From NCBI GenBank assembly GCA_001800015.1, contig MGUO01000192.1, positions 1 to 5,521 on the forward strand: 5,521 nucleotides of DNA. Reading direction: 5' to 3'. The notes below the pieces were generated by a model that ran no database searches, was not told the DNA's origin, and was given only the letters and a program-made list of their open reading frames with translations. Of this stretch, positions 1-4,903 are shown in pieces. How positions within the stretch are numbered: position 1 is the first letter of the stretch; every line of letters starts with the position of its first letter. The stretch is from Elusimicrobia bacterium RIFCSPHIGHO2_02_FULL_57_9 (lineage in GTDB: Bacteria; Elusimicrobiota; Elusimicrobia; UBA1565; UBA9628). Position numbers and translations under genes: made by a program.

Positions 1-25
1 CGGACAACAACGAACAACAAAAACA

Positions 26-65
26 GGACGTTTCTATTCGTCTTAAATACCGGACATTTCTATTC
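26..65. repeat. Short direct repeat resembling an insertion-sequence end
   Basis: The word GGAC(G/A)TTTCTATTC occurs at 26-39 and again at 52-65, a 26-base period with one difference. Just before it, 1-10 and 11-20 are a second near-exact 10-base repeat (CGGACAACAA / CGAACAACAA). From memory, repeated GGACATTTCTATTC-type words are found in the ends of some IS21-like (integrase-type) elements, so this may be the edge of an element or a relic lying mostly outside the window. No transposase is visible here. The rest of 66-220 is AT-rich non-coding sequence with a modest hairpin (GCCAAA 82-87 with TTTGGC 97-102) and nothing else I can name. Confidence 0.35.
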
Positions 66-220
66 TCGCTTGACATCAGCCGCCAAATGGTTGATTTTTG
101 GCCATATATCGGCTAAACTGAAGTTCCCCGACCGTTGCCAATCAACTCGTAGTCCAAAATCTTCTGTAAAATATTCACAAATTCCCCGGGCAATGCCATT
201 ATTATTGGCCACATATTATC

Positions 221-226
221 TATAAT
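221..226 (+). promoter_or_regulatory. -10 box of the dehydratase gene, near-leaderless
   Basis: TATAAT is a perfect -10 hexamer that ends only five bases before the ATG at 232. Transcription would begin at or within a base or two of the start codon, and there is no purine-rich ribosome-binding site between them. No good -35 hexamer sits 16-18 bases upstream (the region reads ATTATT), so the promoter may be weak, activator-dependent, or simply rely on the -10. Confidence 0.5.
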
Positions 227-231
227 TAGCC

Positions 232-2121
232 ATGTCCCCTAACCCCCAATTTAGTATCAAGCGACTTGGCATTGTCCTGGGGGATATCGGAATCGTCTTC
301 GTCGCGTACTTCCTGGCCTTTCTCCTGCGCTTCGATTTTAAGCTTGAGCTTGGCAATTTCGATCTCGTTCGGCAAACTCTTCCTTATCTTCTGATCTACT
401 TAATTGCATTTCGGGTGTTTTCTCTTTATCGCGGGATATATTATTTTTCAAGCTTCGCGGACCTGCTCAATATTACCAAGGCTGTCGCCGCGGCCGGGGT
501 TTTCACCGCTTTTGCCGTCTTGTTTATCCGGCAGGGCCAGTTTCCCCGCTCCGTGCTTCTTCTCCATCCGATACTGACTTTCTTGGGAGTCGGCGGCGTT
601 CGCTTTAGTATCCGTCTGATAAAAAACCACCTGAATGTGCCGCGTGTTTATTCAGGCAATTATCGCTCCGTACTCTTGATCGGCGCCGGTGACCTGGGCG
701 AAAGCTTGCTGCGCCAAATGCTCAAGACCAAGGAGCCCTGTTATAAAGCCGTCGGTTTTATCGATGATGACCCCGCCAAATGGGGCATGCGCGTACATGG
801 GCGCCCCGTGTTCGGCGGAAGAAAAGTTCTTAGCCATGTGCTCGCGCGGCATCAAGTCGACGAGATCGTTATCGCGATCGCTTCTCAACGCGGCGAACTG
901 GTCCGTTCCGTGATCGAGGAGCTTCGCGATAATCCGAACAAGCCGGAGCTTAAGATCGCCCCCGGCCTGGATGAGATGCTGAGGGCTCCCCACGCCGCGG
1001 TTTCGCTGCGTCAGGTGCGTCCCGCGGATCTTCTAAACCGGGAAGTGGTCAAGCTGGATATGGCGCGCATCGCGCATTCATTAGAGGGGAAAACGATACT
1101 CGTCAGCGGCGCCGGCGGGACCATCGGTTCCGAGCTCTGCCGCCAAGTTTTGCGGTATGGCCCATTAAAAATCATCCTGATCGAAAGCCATGCGACCTCC
1201 TTGTTTTACGCTGATGCCGAACTGCGGGAAAAGAGCGCAAACGTTAAAATCATGTCCGTTTTGGGTGATATCCGGGACCAGGCATTGATCGACCGTGTCT
1301 TTAAAGAGCATAAGCCCCAGGTCGTGCTTCATGCCGCGGCCCATAAGCATGTCCACCAGCTTGAGTTCAACGTTCACGAGGGCATTGGCAACAATGTTTT
1401 AGGGACGTATTATCTGGCCGGCGCCGCGCATAAGCATCAAGCGGAAGTTTTCCTTCTTGTTTCAACCGATAAGGCCGTAAGGCCTTCCAGCGTCATGGGA
1501 GCGACCAAGCGCGCCGCGGAGTTGATCGTCAAGAATTTTGCCGCTCGTCCCGGGCGCACGCGTTTCGTGGCCGTGCGTTTCGGCAATGTGCTGGGAAGCT
1601 CGGGATCGGTGCTTGAGATTTTCCAGCAGCAGATCGCCAAGGGCGGGCCCATCACCGTCACTCATCCGGATGTCACGCGCTATTTCATGACGGTGGAAGA
1701 GGCCGTGCAGTTGATCCTTCAGGCCGTGGCGATGGCGCGGGGGAGAGAGATTTTTGTTCTCAAGATGGGGACGCCGGTAAAAATAGTGGATATGGCCAAA
1801 AATCTCATTCTGCTTTCCGGGTTTGAGCCGGGCAAGAATATCGAGATCCGCTTTACCGGCCTGAAGCAAGGGGAGAAACTCAACGAGGAGTTAGTCGAGG
1901 ACTCCAGCCATTGCGATGATTCCGAGCATCCGGCGATTATGATCCTGCGCCCTGACGGCGTTGCGATCACGGATGTCGATAAGCGAATGGTTGATTTTGA
2001 GATACTCAGCCGGACGGCGACTTCGGCGACCTTGGTTGGAAAACTCAAAGAATTGACCCCCGCATTCGTTCCTGCTCCTGCCCATCTACTGTCTTCGCTG
2101 CCGGAAAAGCAGCCCAGTTAA
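232..2121 (+). CDS. Membrane-anchored nucleotide-sugar 4,6-dehydratase, CapD/PglF/WbpM family
   Basis: This 629-residue protein has the full architecture of the polysaccharide-biosynthesis CapD/PglF/WbpM group, which is usually 600-670 residues long. Residues about 12-127 form four hydrophobic segments, including the family's LRFDF at 32-36. A first Rossmann-like domain begins with VLLIGAGDLGESL (147-159). The catalytic short-chain dehydrogenase domain begins with the NAD(P)-binding motif SGAGGTIGSE (292-301). STDK (411-414) and SVMGATK (420-426) match the Ser-Met-Lys active site of this family, where Met replaces the usual Tyr; FGNVLGSSGSV (450-460) and TRYFMT (482-487) follow. Known members convert UDP-GlcNAc to a UDP-4-keto-6-deoxy sugar on the cytoplasmic face of the membrane, for glycan or glycoprotein synthesis; the exact product here is inferred. 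One motif differs slightly: AAAHKHVHQLE (368-378) where relatives usually have KHVPLME. The start is chosen because it precedes the first membrane segment and follows the -10 box. No other sugar-synthesis genes are in view. Confidence 0.93.
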   Translation: MSPNPQFSIKRLGIVLGDIGIVFVAYFLAFLLRFDFKLELGNFDLVRQTLPYLLIYLIAFRVFSLYRGIYYFSSFADLLNITKAVAAAGVFTAFAVLFIRQGQFPRSVLLLHPILTFLGVGGVRFSIRLIKNHLNVPRVYSGNYRSVLLIGAGDLGESLLRQMLKTKEPCYKAVGFIDDDPAKWGMRVHGRPVFGGRKVLSHVLARHQVDEIVIAIASQRGELVRSVIEELRDNPNKPELKIAPGLDEMLRAPHAAVSLRQVRPADLLNREVVKLDMARIAHSLEGKTILVSGAGGTIGSELCRQVLRYGPLKIILIESHATSLFYADAELREKSANVKIMSVLGDIRDQALIDRVFKEHKPQVVLHAAAHKHVHQLEFNVHEGIGNNVLGTYYLAGAAHKHQAEVFLLVSTDKAVRPSSVMGATKRAAELIVKNFAARPGRTRFVAVRFGNVLGSSGSVLEIFQQQIAKGGPITVTHPDVTRYFMTVEEAVQLILQAVAMARGREIFVLKMGTPVKIVDMAKNLILLSGFEPGKNIEIRFTGLKQGEKLNEELVEDSSHCDDSEHPAIMILRPDGVAITDVDKRMVDFEILSRTATSATLVGKLKELTPAFVPAPAHLLSSLPEKQPS

Positions 2122-2294
2122 TTCGACCAGTTAGGAGTGTAGCTGCAATTAGGGCAGGCGGCGTTCCTTGCAGAAACGCGTAAAAGGGAGAACTCGAACG
2201 CCGCTGTGCTCGGTTCCGTTGTACATCTTCAGCGATTTTGTGGGGGGGGGCGGAGCTGTCGGCGTCCATTCGATAGAGCCCTCGCCCTTGGTCA
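2118..2294 (-). pseudogene. Decayed duplicate of the 3' end of tolB
   Basis: Three blocks match the intact tolB gene in the same order and orientation. Positions 2118-2146 equal 4875-4903 exactly (29 bases, encoding SYTPNWSN and the stop). About 2229-2269 matches about 4915-4952 and still reads MDADSSAPPHKIA, against MDADGSAPHKVA in the intact copy. Positions 2276-2294 match 5038-5056 at 17 of 19 bases. Between blocks one and two lies an insert of about 78 bases, and between blocks two and three about 80 bases of tolB are missing. A run of six G in tolB has become nine (2242-2250), adding one codon. The fragment cannot encode a protein of its own. Its stop (TTA on this strand, 2118-2120) overlaps the stop of the convergent dehydratase gene. 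I read it as the stranded original tolB end or a partial duplicate. Confidence 0.8.
2147..2224. repeat. Insert with a 9-base inverted repeat inside the tolB relic
   Basis: This stretch interrupts the tolB relic and has no counterpart in the intact gene, where the two flanking blocks are only about a dozen bases apart. It contains a perfect inverted repeat, GCGGCGTTC at 2158-2166 and GAACGCCGC at 2196-2204, separated by 29 bases. That is compatible with a very small mobile or palindromic element, but no target duplication is clear and I recognise no family. Confidence 0.35.
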
Positions 2295-2697
2295 CGGGAT
2301 GCTCGCCCGCATCAAAGAGCTAGCATCCCGTCATCGTGCCTTTGCATTCGAAACTACGCTTTCCGGCAGGGGTCATCTTTCGATGTTTCGTAAGCTCCAA
2401 GCGCAAGGCTACCGGATTCATTTATTTTATTTATGGCTGCCCAGCATCCAACTGGCGATCCAGCGTGTTCGAGATCGGGTGCAGCGAGGGGGCCATTCTG
2501 TTCCTGAGGAAGACATCCGCAGAAGATTCGGCAGAGGCCTAAAAAATCTATTCTTGGATTACCTGCCACTGTTGGATGACTGGACGCTTCTGGACAATTC
2601 TGGAAAGCGTCCTCAAATGATTGCTTCCGCAAACGAGGGACACATTCAGATTATTGCCAGTGACCTGTTTCATCAAACCAAGGAAGGTTGGGAGTAG
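2206..2697 (+). pseudogene. Zeta-toxin-like P-loop kinase (COG4185 type), N-terminally truncated
   Basis: From about residue 31 of this frame (base 2296) the protein matches the predicted zeta-toxin/ABC-type ATPase group. FAFETTLSG (46-54), GYRIHLFYLWLPS (68-80), RVRDRVQRGGHSVPEEDIRRR (ending at 107) and DNSGKRP (130-136) are all in the usual order. Intact relatives are about 190-200 residues and start with a P-loop of the type GPNGAGKT, which binds ATP for phosphorylation of the substrate. Here that part, roughly the first 60-70 residues, is absent and replaced by sequence antisense to the tolB relic. The frame happens to stay open through that relic from a GTG at 2206; the first ATG in the homologous part is at 2299. 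Without the P-loop it should not be active as a kinase. The C-terminal part shows no further damage. The small gene at 2700 starts two bases after its stop, as in a toxin/partner operon. Confidence 0.75.
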
Positions 2698-2699
2698 TC

Positions 2700-2786
2700 A
2701 TGAAAAATAAAAAACGAACCAGAAAGACCCCTTCAATCGCTCAAAAAGCCGAGAAAGCGCTTAAAATTGCTGTCGCTAAGGCCTAA
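2700..2786 (+). pseudogene. Small basic partner of the zeta-like kinase, apparently truncated
   Basis: An ATG two bases after the kinase stop opens a 28-codon frame, preceded by GGAG at 2691-2694 as a plausible ribosome-binding site. The peptide is Lys/Arg-rich at the start (MKNKKRTRK) and then helical (IAQKAEKALKIAVAKA). Kinases of this group are often followed by a small protein with a conserved ALREAVA-type helix that continues through a His-Arg-Arg-rich stretch to a WRDGKV-like end; this is from memory of family neighbourhoods. Here the frame stops right after the helix, at the edge of the stem-loop region, so I read it as a 3'-truncated partner. A complete short peptide cannot be ruled out. 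Confidence 0.5.
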
Positions 2787-2804
2787 GTTGGTGGTTTTTC
2801 GGCA

Positions 2805-3004
2805 GCTTTCGGACCGGCGGAGCCGGGGCGAAAGCGCGGCGCGACACTCCGGTCGCGCCGAGGCTGTTGTTACTTGCACGATCAACGGCATCTTTTCCGC
2901 ACCGTGCTCTATATTGGGCACGGTACGGGATTTGTCCCGGCCGATACCGGACGCGGTAGCGTCCAGTACTGGGCCCGATAAAGAATTATTTTCGGGCCCG
3001 GTAC
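2805..3004. other. Dense tandem array of stem-loops
   Basis: Seven adjacent hairpins cover almost every base of this 200-base non-coding stretch. H1: GCTTTCG 2805-2811 with CGAAAGC 2829-2835, enclosing CCGGC 2814-2818 with GCCGG 2822-2826. H2: CGGCGCGAC 2837-2845 with GTCGCGCCG 2852-2860. H3: GCTGTTG 2863-2869 with CAACGGC 2883-2889 (one G-T pair). H4: ACCGTGC 2901-2907 with GCACGGT 2918-2924. H5: CGGGA 2926-2930 with TCCCG 2935-2939. H6: GGACGC 2949-2954 with GCGTCC 2959-2964. H7: 13-base arms 2966-2978 and 2992-3004 (one G-T pair), with a 13-base AT-rich loop. Arms differ in sequence from hairpin to hairpin, so these are not copies of one repeat. It could be a structured RNA, a recombination substrate, or a relic of an element end. 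I recognise no known RNA family. Confidence 0.6.
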
Positions 3005-3240
3005 AGCCGGCCGGCCTCGGGCGTTGAGATTCCCTGGAAGCAAGCAATTGATCGCTATCTCGCGATGTAGGTTGAAAACAGCCAAACGACGCCCAGCGGA
3101 CAGCGCATCAAAGCGCGGCGGCTGAAATGGATATATCGTCGCTTCTGTCACCGGGGCCGACGTTCAAGGAACTGGTTGAGAGACTCAGGGAGCAGGCCCC
3201 CAAGTTCTGAGGCCCGAGATTAGCGTCGTGCGCCTTGCGG
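3005..3240. other. Region without a clear gene; one short open frame
   Basis: No convincing gene lies here. The best candidate is a frame on the plus strand, open from 3076 and with an ATG at 3127, ending at 3210. It would give 27 residues ending FKELVERLREQAPKF, which looks like the amphipathic C-terminal tail of a lost protein. In another frame VEIPWKQAIDRYLAM precedes a stop at about 3069. Both may be gene fragments; neither is recognised. No terminator is evident between this region and the end of the minus-strand STAS-like gene at 3241. Confidence 0.3.
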
Positions 3241-3534
3241 TCAATCCGCGCCTTCCTGCATGTAGTCGACCACGATGTTGATGATCTTCTTCACGGTATC
3301 ATTGCAGGATCTAAATTCCATGCGGTCCAGCGCGCCGTTGCCGTATTTCCTCAGCGAATCGCTGATCAGGGCGTGAACGAAAGATTGCGTGGCCGCTTCC
3401 ACCCCCTCGAAATCCAGGATGATGTCCTCCTTCCTTTCCAGGGCCGGGACGATCTCCTTAAGGCGCAGATCCCTGGCGACGTCCTTATTCTCGGCGAAAG
3501 CGCCGGCGCGGGCGCGTATGCCGATGCGTTTCAC
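3241..3534 (-). CDS. Small STAS-like protein (DUF4325 type)
   Basis: This 97-residue protein starts at a GTG that overlaps the stop of the ATPase gene in a GTGA arrangement, implying translational coupling. Its sequence fits the small STAS-like DUF4325 group: DIILDFEGVEAATQSFVHALISDSLRKYG (38-66) is the strand-turn-helix core, followed by the usual C-terminal helix NDTVKKIINIVVDYM (78-92). STAS proteins such as SpoIIAA and RsbV are antagonists that bind, and are phosphorylated by, a partner GHKL kinase. Aligning DFEGVEAATQSF by eye with the SpoIIAA segment DLSHVSFMDSSG puts Ser51 at the phosphorylated serine; that is inference. Its neighbour is such an ATPase, so the two probably work as a pair in the cytoplasm. 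A longer reading in this frame upstream of the GTG is antisense-free coding of the ATPase in another frame and was not used. Confidence 0.8.
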   Translation of the reverse strand: MKRIGIRARAGAFAENKDVARDLRLKEIVPALERKEDIILDFEGVEAATQSFVHALISDSLRKYGNGALDRMEFRSCNDTVKKIINIVVDYMQEGAD

Positions 3535-4493
3535 GAGAATCGGGGCCTCTTGTAGCGCTGCTTGCGCCTCTCCCTCACGGCGGAGCTGTAAGTTTCCCGG
3601 ATGGCATCCAACAATCGGGAAAATTCCTCGGTCTGATCCAAAGTGATATCCACGCCGACGATCGTCCCCCGCCAATAAGGCAGGCCGGCGCTGGTCGCAT
3701 GCCGGTCCAAGAACGGATCGGCATGCAGGCGCGGGTTCCGGGCCGATCTTTTCTTGAGTAATTTGTAGAAGCCGTTGCCGCTGTAAACGACGAAAAAATC
3801 GCGATTGGCGCTCGCGATCGATTTGATGAAAAACAGGCCCGCCCCGGCGTTCTGCTCGGTGCCTCCTTCCCTGGCCGTGGCGCCGGTGATTCCGGGCATC
3901 AGGGCAAGCCGGAGCGCCTCCAAGTCGGTGTCCGCGCGGTGGGAGCGGGTAATGGTCGCCTTGATTCCCAGGCCCGTATCGGCGATGCCGATGCGGATGG
4001 AGTTGCTTTTGGCGTAGTACTGGGCGCAAAGAAGCGCGCCGTTCTGCGATTGCGCGTGCTCCAGTACGTTTCTGGCCAGTTCGCTGACGATGTATCCGAG
4101 CGTCTTGGCTTGTTCCGCTTCGAGATGGAGCAGAGGGATCATCTCGGTGATAAAGTTCGTCAACTCATCCGAGGCGCGTATTTGGGTCAACGGGATGAAG
4201 CGCCCCGCCGGTTCATGCTCCTTGACGATGATATCGGAGGGTATGCCCAAAAGCTTGAAGAGCCCCATGCGCACGAAATAATGTCGGGATCGCGCTTCGA
4301 ATCTCTGGCACCGGATATTTTCGGGCTTTACGGTCAGGCCTAAAGCGGCTATCATCGATAACACGGCCGGATGGACGGAGATCCATTTGTCGTTGGCCGT
4401 GATCTCAAGAGATTCCGGCGACGATGGATCGAATCCGCGTATGAAGGGATCGATATTCCCCAGGAAAGCACTGTTTGGCAAATAGATTCTCAT
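3531..4493 (-). CDS. GHKL/HATPase-type ATP-binding protein with an N-terminal STAS-like region
   Basis: The ATG at 4493 gives 320 residues; a TTG at 4502 would add three but falls almost on the -10 box. Residues about 1-85 look like a divergent STAS-like domain ending in RSRHYFVRMGLFKLLGI, a pattern seen before HATPase domains in similar proteins. The Bergerat ATP-binding fold follows: N box ELARNVLEH (138-146; Asn142), G1 box DTGLGI (172-177), G2 box AGAGLFFIKS (216-225) and a closing strand YWRGTIVGVDI (273-283). No histidine-phosphorylation domain or receiver is present, so it is not a standard two-component kinase. With the overlapping STAS-like gene, it resembles the anti-sigma-kinase/antagonist logic of SpoIIAB-SpoIIAA or RsbW-RsbV with the gene order reversed. 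Its target is not in the window. It is the only undamaged operon in this accessory segment. Confidence 0.85.
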   Translation of the reverse strand: MRIYLPNSAFLGNIDPFIRGFDPSSPESLEITANDKWISVHPAVLSMIAALGLTVKPENIRCQRFEARSRHYFVRMGLFKLLGIPSDIIVKEHEPAGRFIPLTQIRASDELTNFITEMIPLLHLEAEQAKTLGYIVSELARNVLEHAQSQNGALLCAQYYAKSNSIRIGIADTGLGIKATITRSHRADTDLEALRLALMPGITGATAREGGTEQNAGAGLFFIKSIASANRDFFVVYSGNGFYKLLKKRSARNPRLHADPFLDRHATSAGLPYWRGTIVGVDITLDQTEEFSRLLDAIRETYSSAVRERRKQRYKRPRFS

Positions 4494-4503
4494 GTACGCC
4501 AAT

Positions 4504-4533
4504 ATTATACCGGGAATCCTGGTGATTTGTCAA
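4504..4533 (-). promoter_or_regulatory. Near-consensus promoter of the ATPase/STAS operon
   Basis: Reading the minus strand, TTGACA (4533-4528) and TATAAT (4509-4504) are both perfect hexamers 18 bases apart. The ATG at 4493 follows the -10 box by ten bases, so the mRNA leader would be only about two to four bases long, and no Shine-Dalgarno sequence is present. Such a strong core promoter would need tight repression, which the two palindromic sites around it can explain. Confidence 0.8.
4506..4526. promoter_or_regulatory. Operator copy 1, overlapping the -10 and spacer
   Basis: This is an imperfect copy of the palindrome at 4534. The left arm TATACCGGGA is identical, and the right arm has drifted (TCCTGGTGAT instead of TCCCGGTATA). 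A protein bound here would cover the -10 hexamer and most of the spacer, so it would block polymerase directly. Confidence 0.65.
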
Positions 4534-4554
4534 TATACCGGGATTCCCGGTATA
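4534..4554. promoter_or_regulatory. Operator copy 2, perfect palindrome abutting the -35
   Basis: Arms TATACCGGGA (4534-4543) and TCCCGGTATA (4545-4554) are perfect reverse complements around one central T. The site lies immediately upstream of the -35 hexamer and is 28 bases from copy 1, start to start, slightly under three helical turns, so both sites could be bound on nearly the same face by a dimeric regulator. No regulator gene is visible in the window. Confidence 0.7.
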
Positions 4555-4565
4555 ATTATGGAATT

Positions 4566-4741
4566 GAGGCCGGGTCTGGAAAAACCTGCTTGTAATATCT
4601 TGGAGAGATAATCGCCCCTGCGGCTCAAACAGATGCCTTGGCCAGAGTGTTTTTGCCGACTTGGCGCGGTCCGATCAATGCCACCACCGGAAATTCAGCG
4701 ACGGCCCGAGACAGGTCCGAGGATATAAGGCGTTTAATCAT
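4566..4741 (-). pseudogene. Stub of an AAA ATPase (AAA_14/DUF4143 type)
   Basis: The minus strand from the ATG at 4741 reads MIKRLISSDLSRAV, then FPVVALIGPRQVGKNTLAKA, and stops at 4625-4627 after 38 residues. This is the standard beginning of AAA_14/DUF4143 ATPases, which usually have about 370-450 residues. The Walker A motif should end GKT(T/S); here the first Thr is Asn, a change expected to harm nucleotide binding. Directly after the stop, in another frame (4616-4566), GDYLSKILQAGF followed by SRPGL resembles the middle of the same family (YLxxxLxGGFPxP); that match is tentative and would mean a large internal deletion plus a frameshift. The remains end just before the operator region of the ATPase/STAS operon. 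Confidence 0.7.
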
Positions 4742-4777
4742 ATTGAAAATATAACAGATAATCTTTTGATTTTCAAT
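4742..4777 (-). promoter_or_regulatory. Leaderless promoter and inverted repeat before the AAA stub
   Basis: On the minus strand TTGAAA (4776-4771) and TATATT (4753-4748) are separated by exactly 17 bases, and the ATG at 4741 begins seven bases after the -10, so the transcript would start at or next to the start codon. A perfect inverted repeat, ATTGAAAAT (4742-4750) and ATTTTCAAT (4769-4777), brackets the core promoter and may be an operator. It is unrelated in sequence to the CCGGGA palindromes downstream. Confidence 0.6.
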
Positions 4778-4874
4778 GATATAAGGCCTGGGGCGGCTGT
4801 CACGGCCTCTCCTCCGGTCTCTATTTGACAGGGATGGAACCTGAAAAATTCAGTTGGGCCAGGGAGTATTTCTT

Positions 4875-4903
4875 TTAATTCGACCAGTTAGGAGTGTAGC
4901 TGC
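4875..4903. repeat. 29-base direct repeat (tolB 3' end), partner at 2118-2146
   Basis: The sequence beginning TTAATTCGACCAGTTAGGAG is identical at 4875-4903 and 2118-2146 and in the same orientation; identity stops sharply at both outer bases. The two copies bound a 2.7 kb segment of accessory and broken genes. The 84 bases between this repeat and the AAA stub promoter (4791-4874) hold no gene; one small hairpin (CTGAA 4841-4845 with TTCAG 4849-4853) lacks the T-run of an intrinsic terminator. Confidence 0.85.

Noticed and set aside
70..98. TTGACA at 70-75 as a promoter
   Set aside because: No acceptable -10 follows at 16-18 bases (it reads GATTTT), and the dehydratase start is over 130 bases away with its own -10 box.
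652..993. Open frame on the minus strand inside the dehydratase gene (also others at 1462-1869 and 1719-2048)
   Set aside because: They lie opposite a well-conserved coding region and show no recognisable domain; they are antisense shadows.
2805..3004. CRISPR array or integron attC array
   Set aside because: The stem-loops have different arm sequences and no constant repeat, no regular spacer length and no conserved attC core sites.
3241..4029. Long minus-strand reading of 262 residues ending with the STAS-like domain
   Set aside because: Its first two thirds lie in the wrong frame over the well-supported ATPase gene; the real start is the GTG at 3534 that overlaps the ATPase stop.
4494..4502. 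TTG start for the ATPase three codons before the ATG
   Set aside because: It begins only one base after the -10 hexamer, upstream of any likely transcription start.
4558..4611. Plus-strand 17-codon frame after the perfect palindrome
   Set aside because: It begins one base after a TATAAT that is part of the palindrome, has no good -35, no ribosome-binding site and no recognisable sequence.
4841..4853. Terminator after tolB
   Set aside because: The stem is only five base pairs and is not followed by a T-run on either strand.
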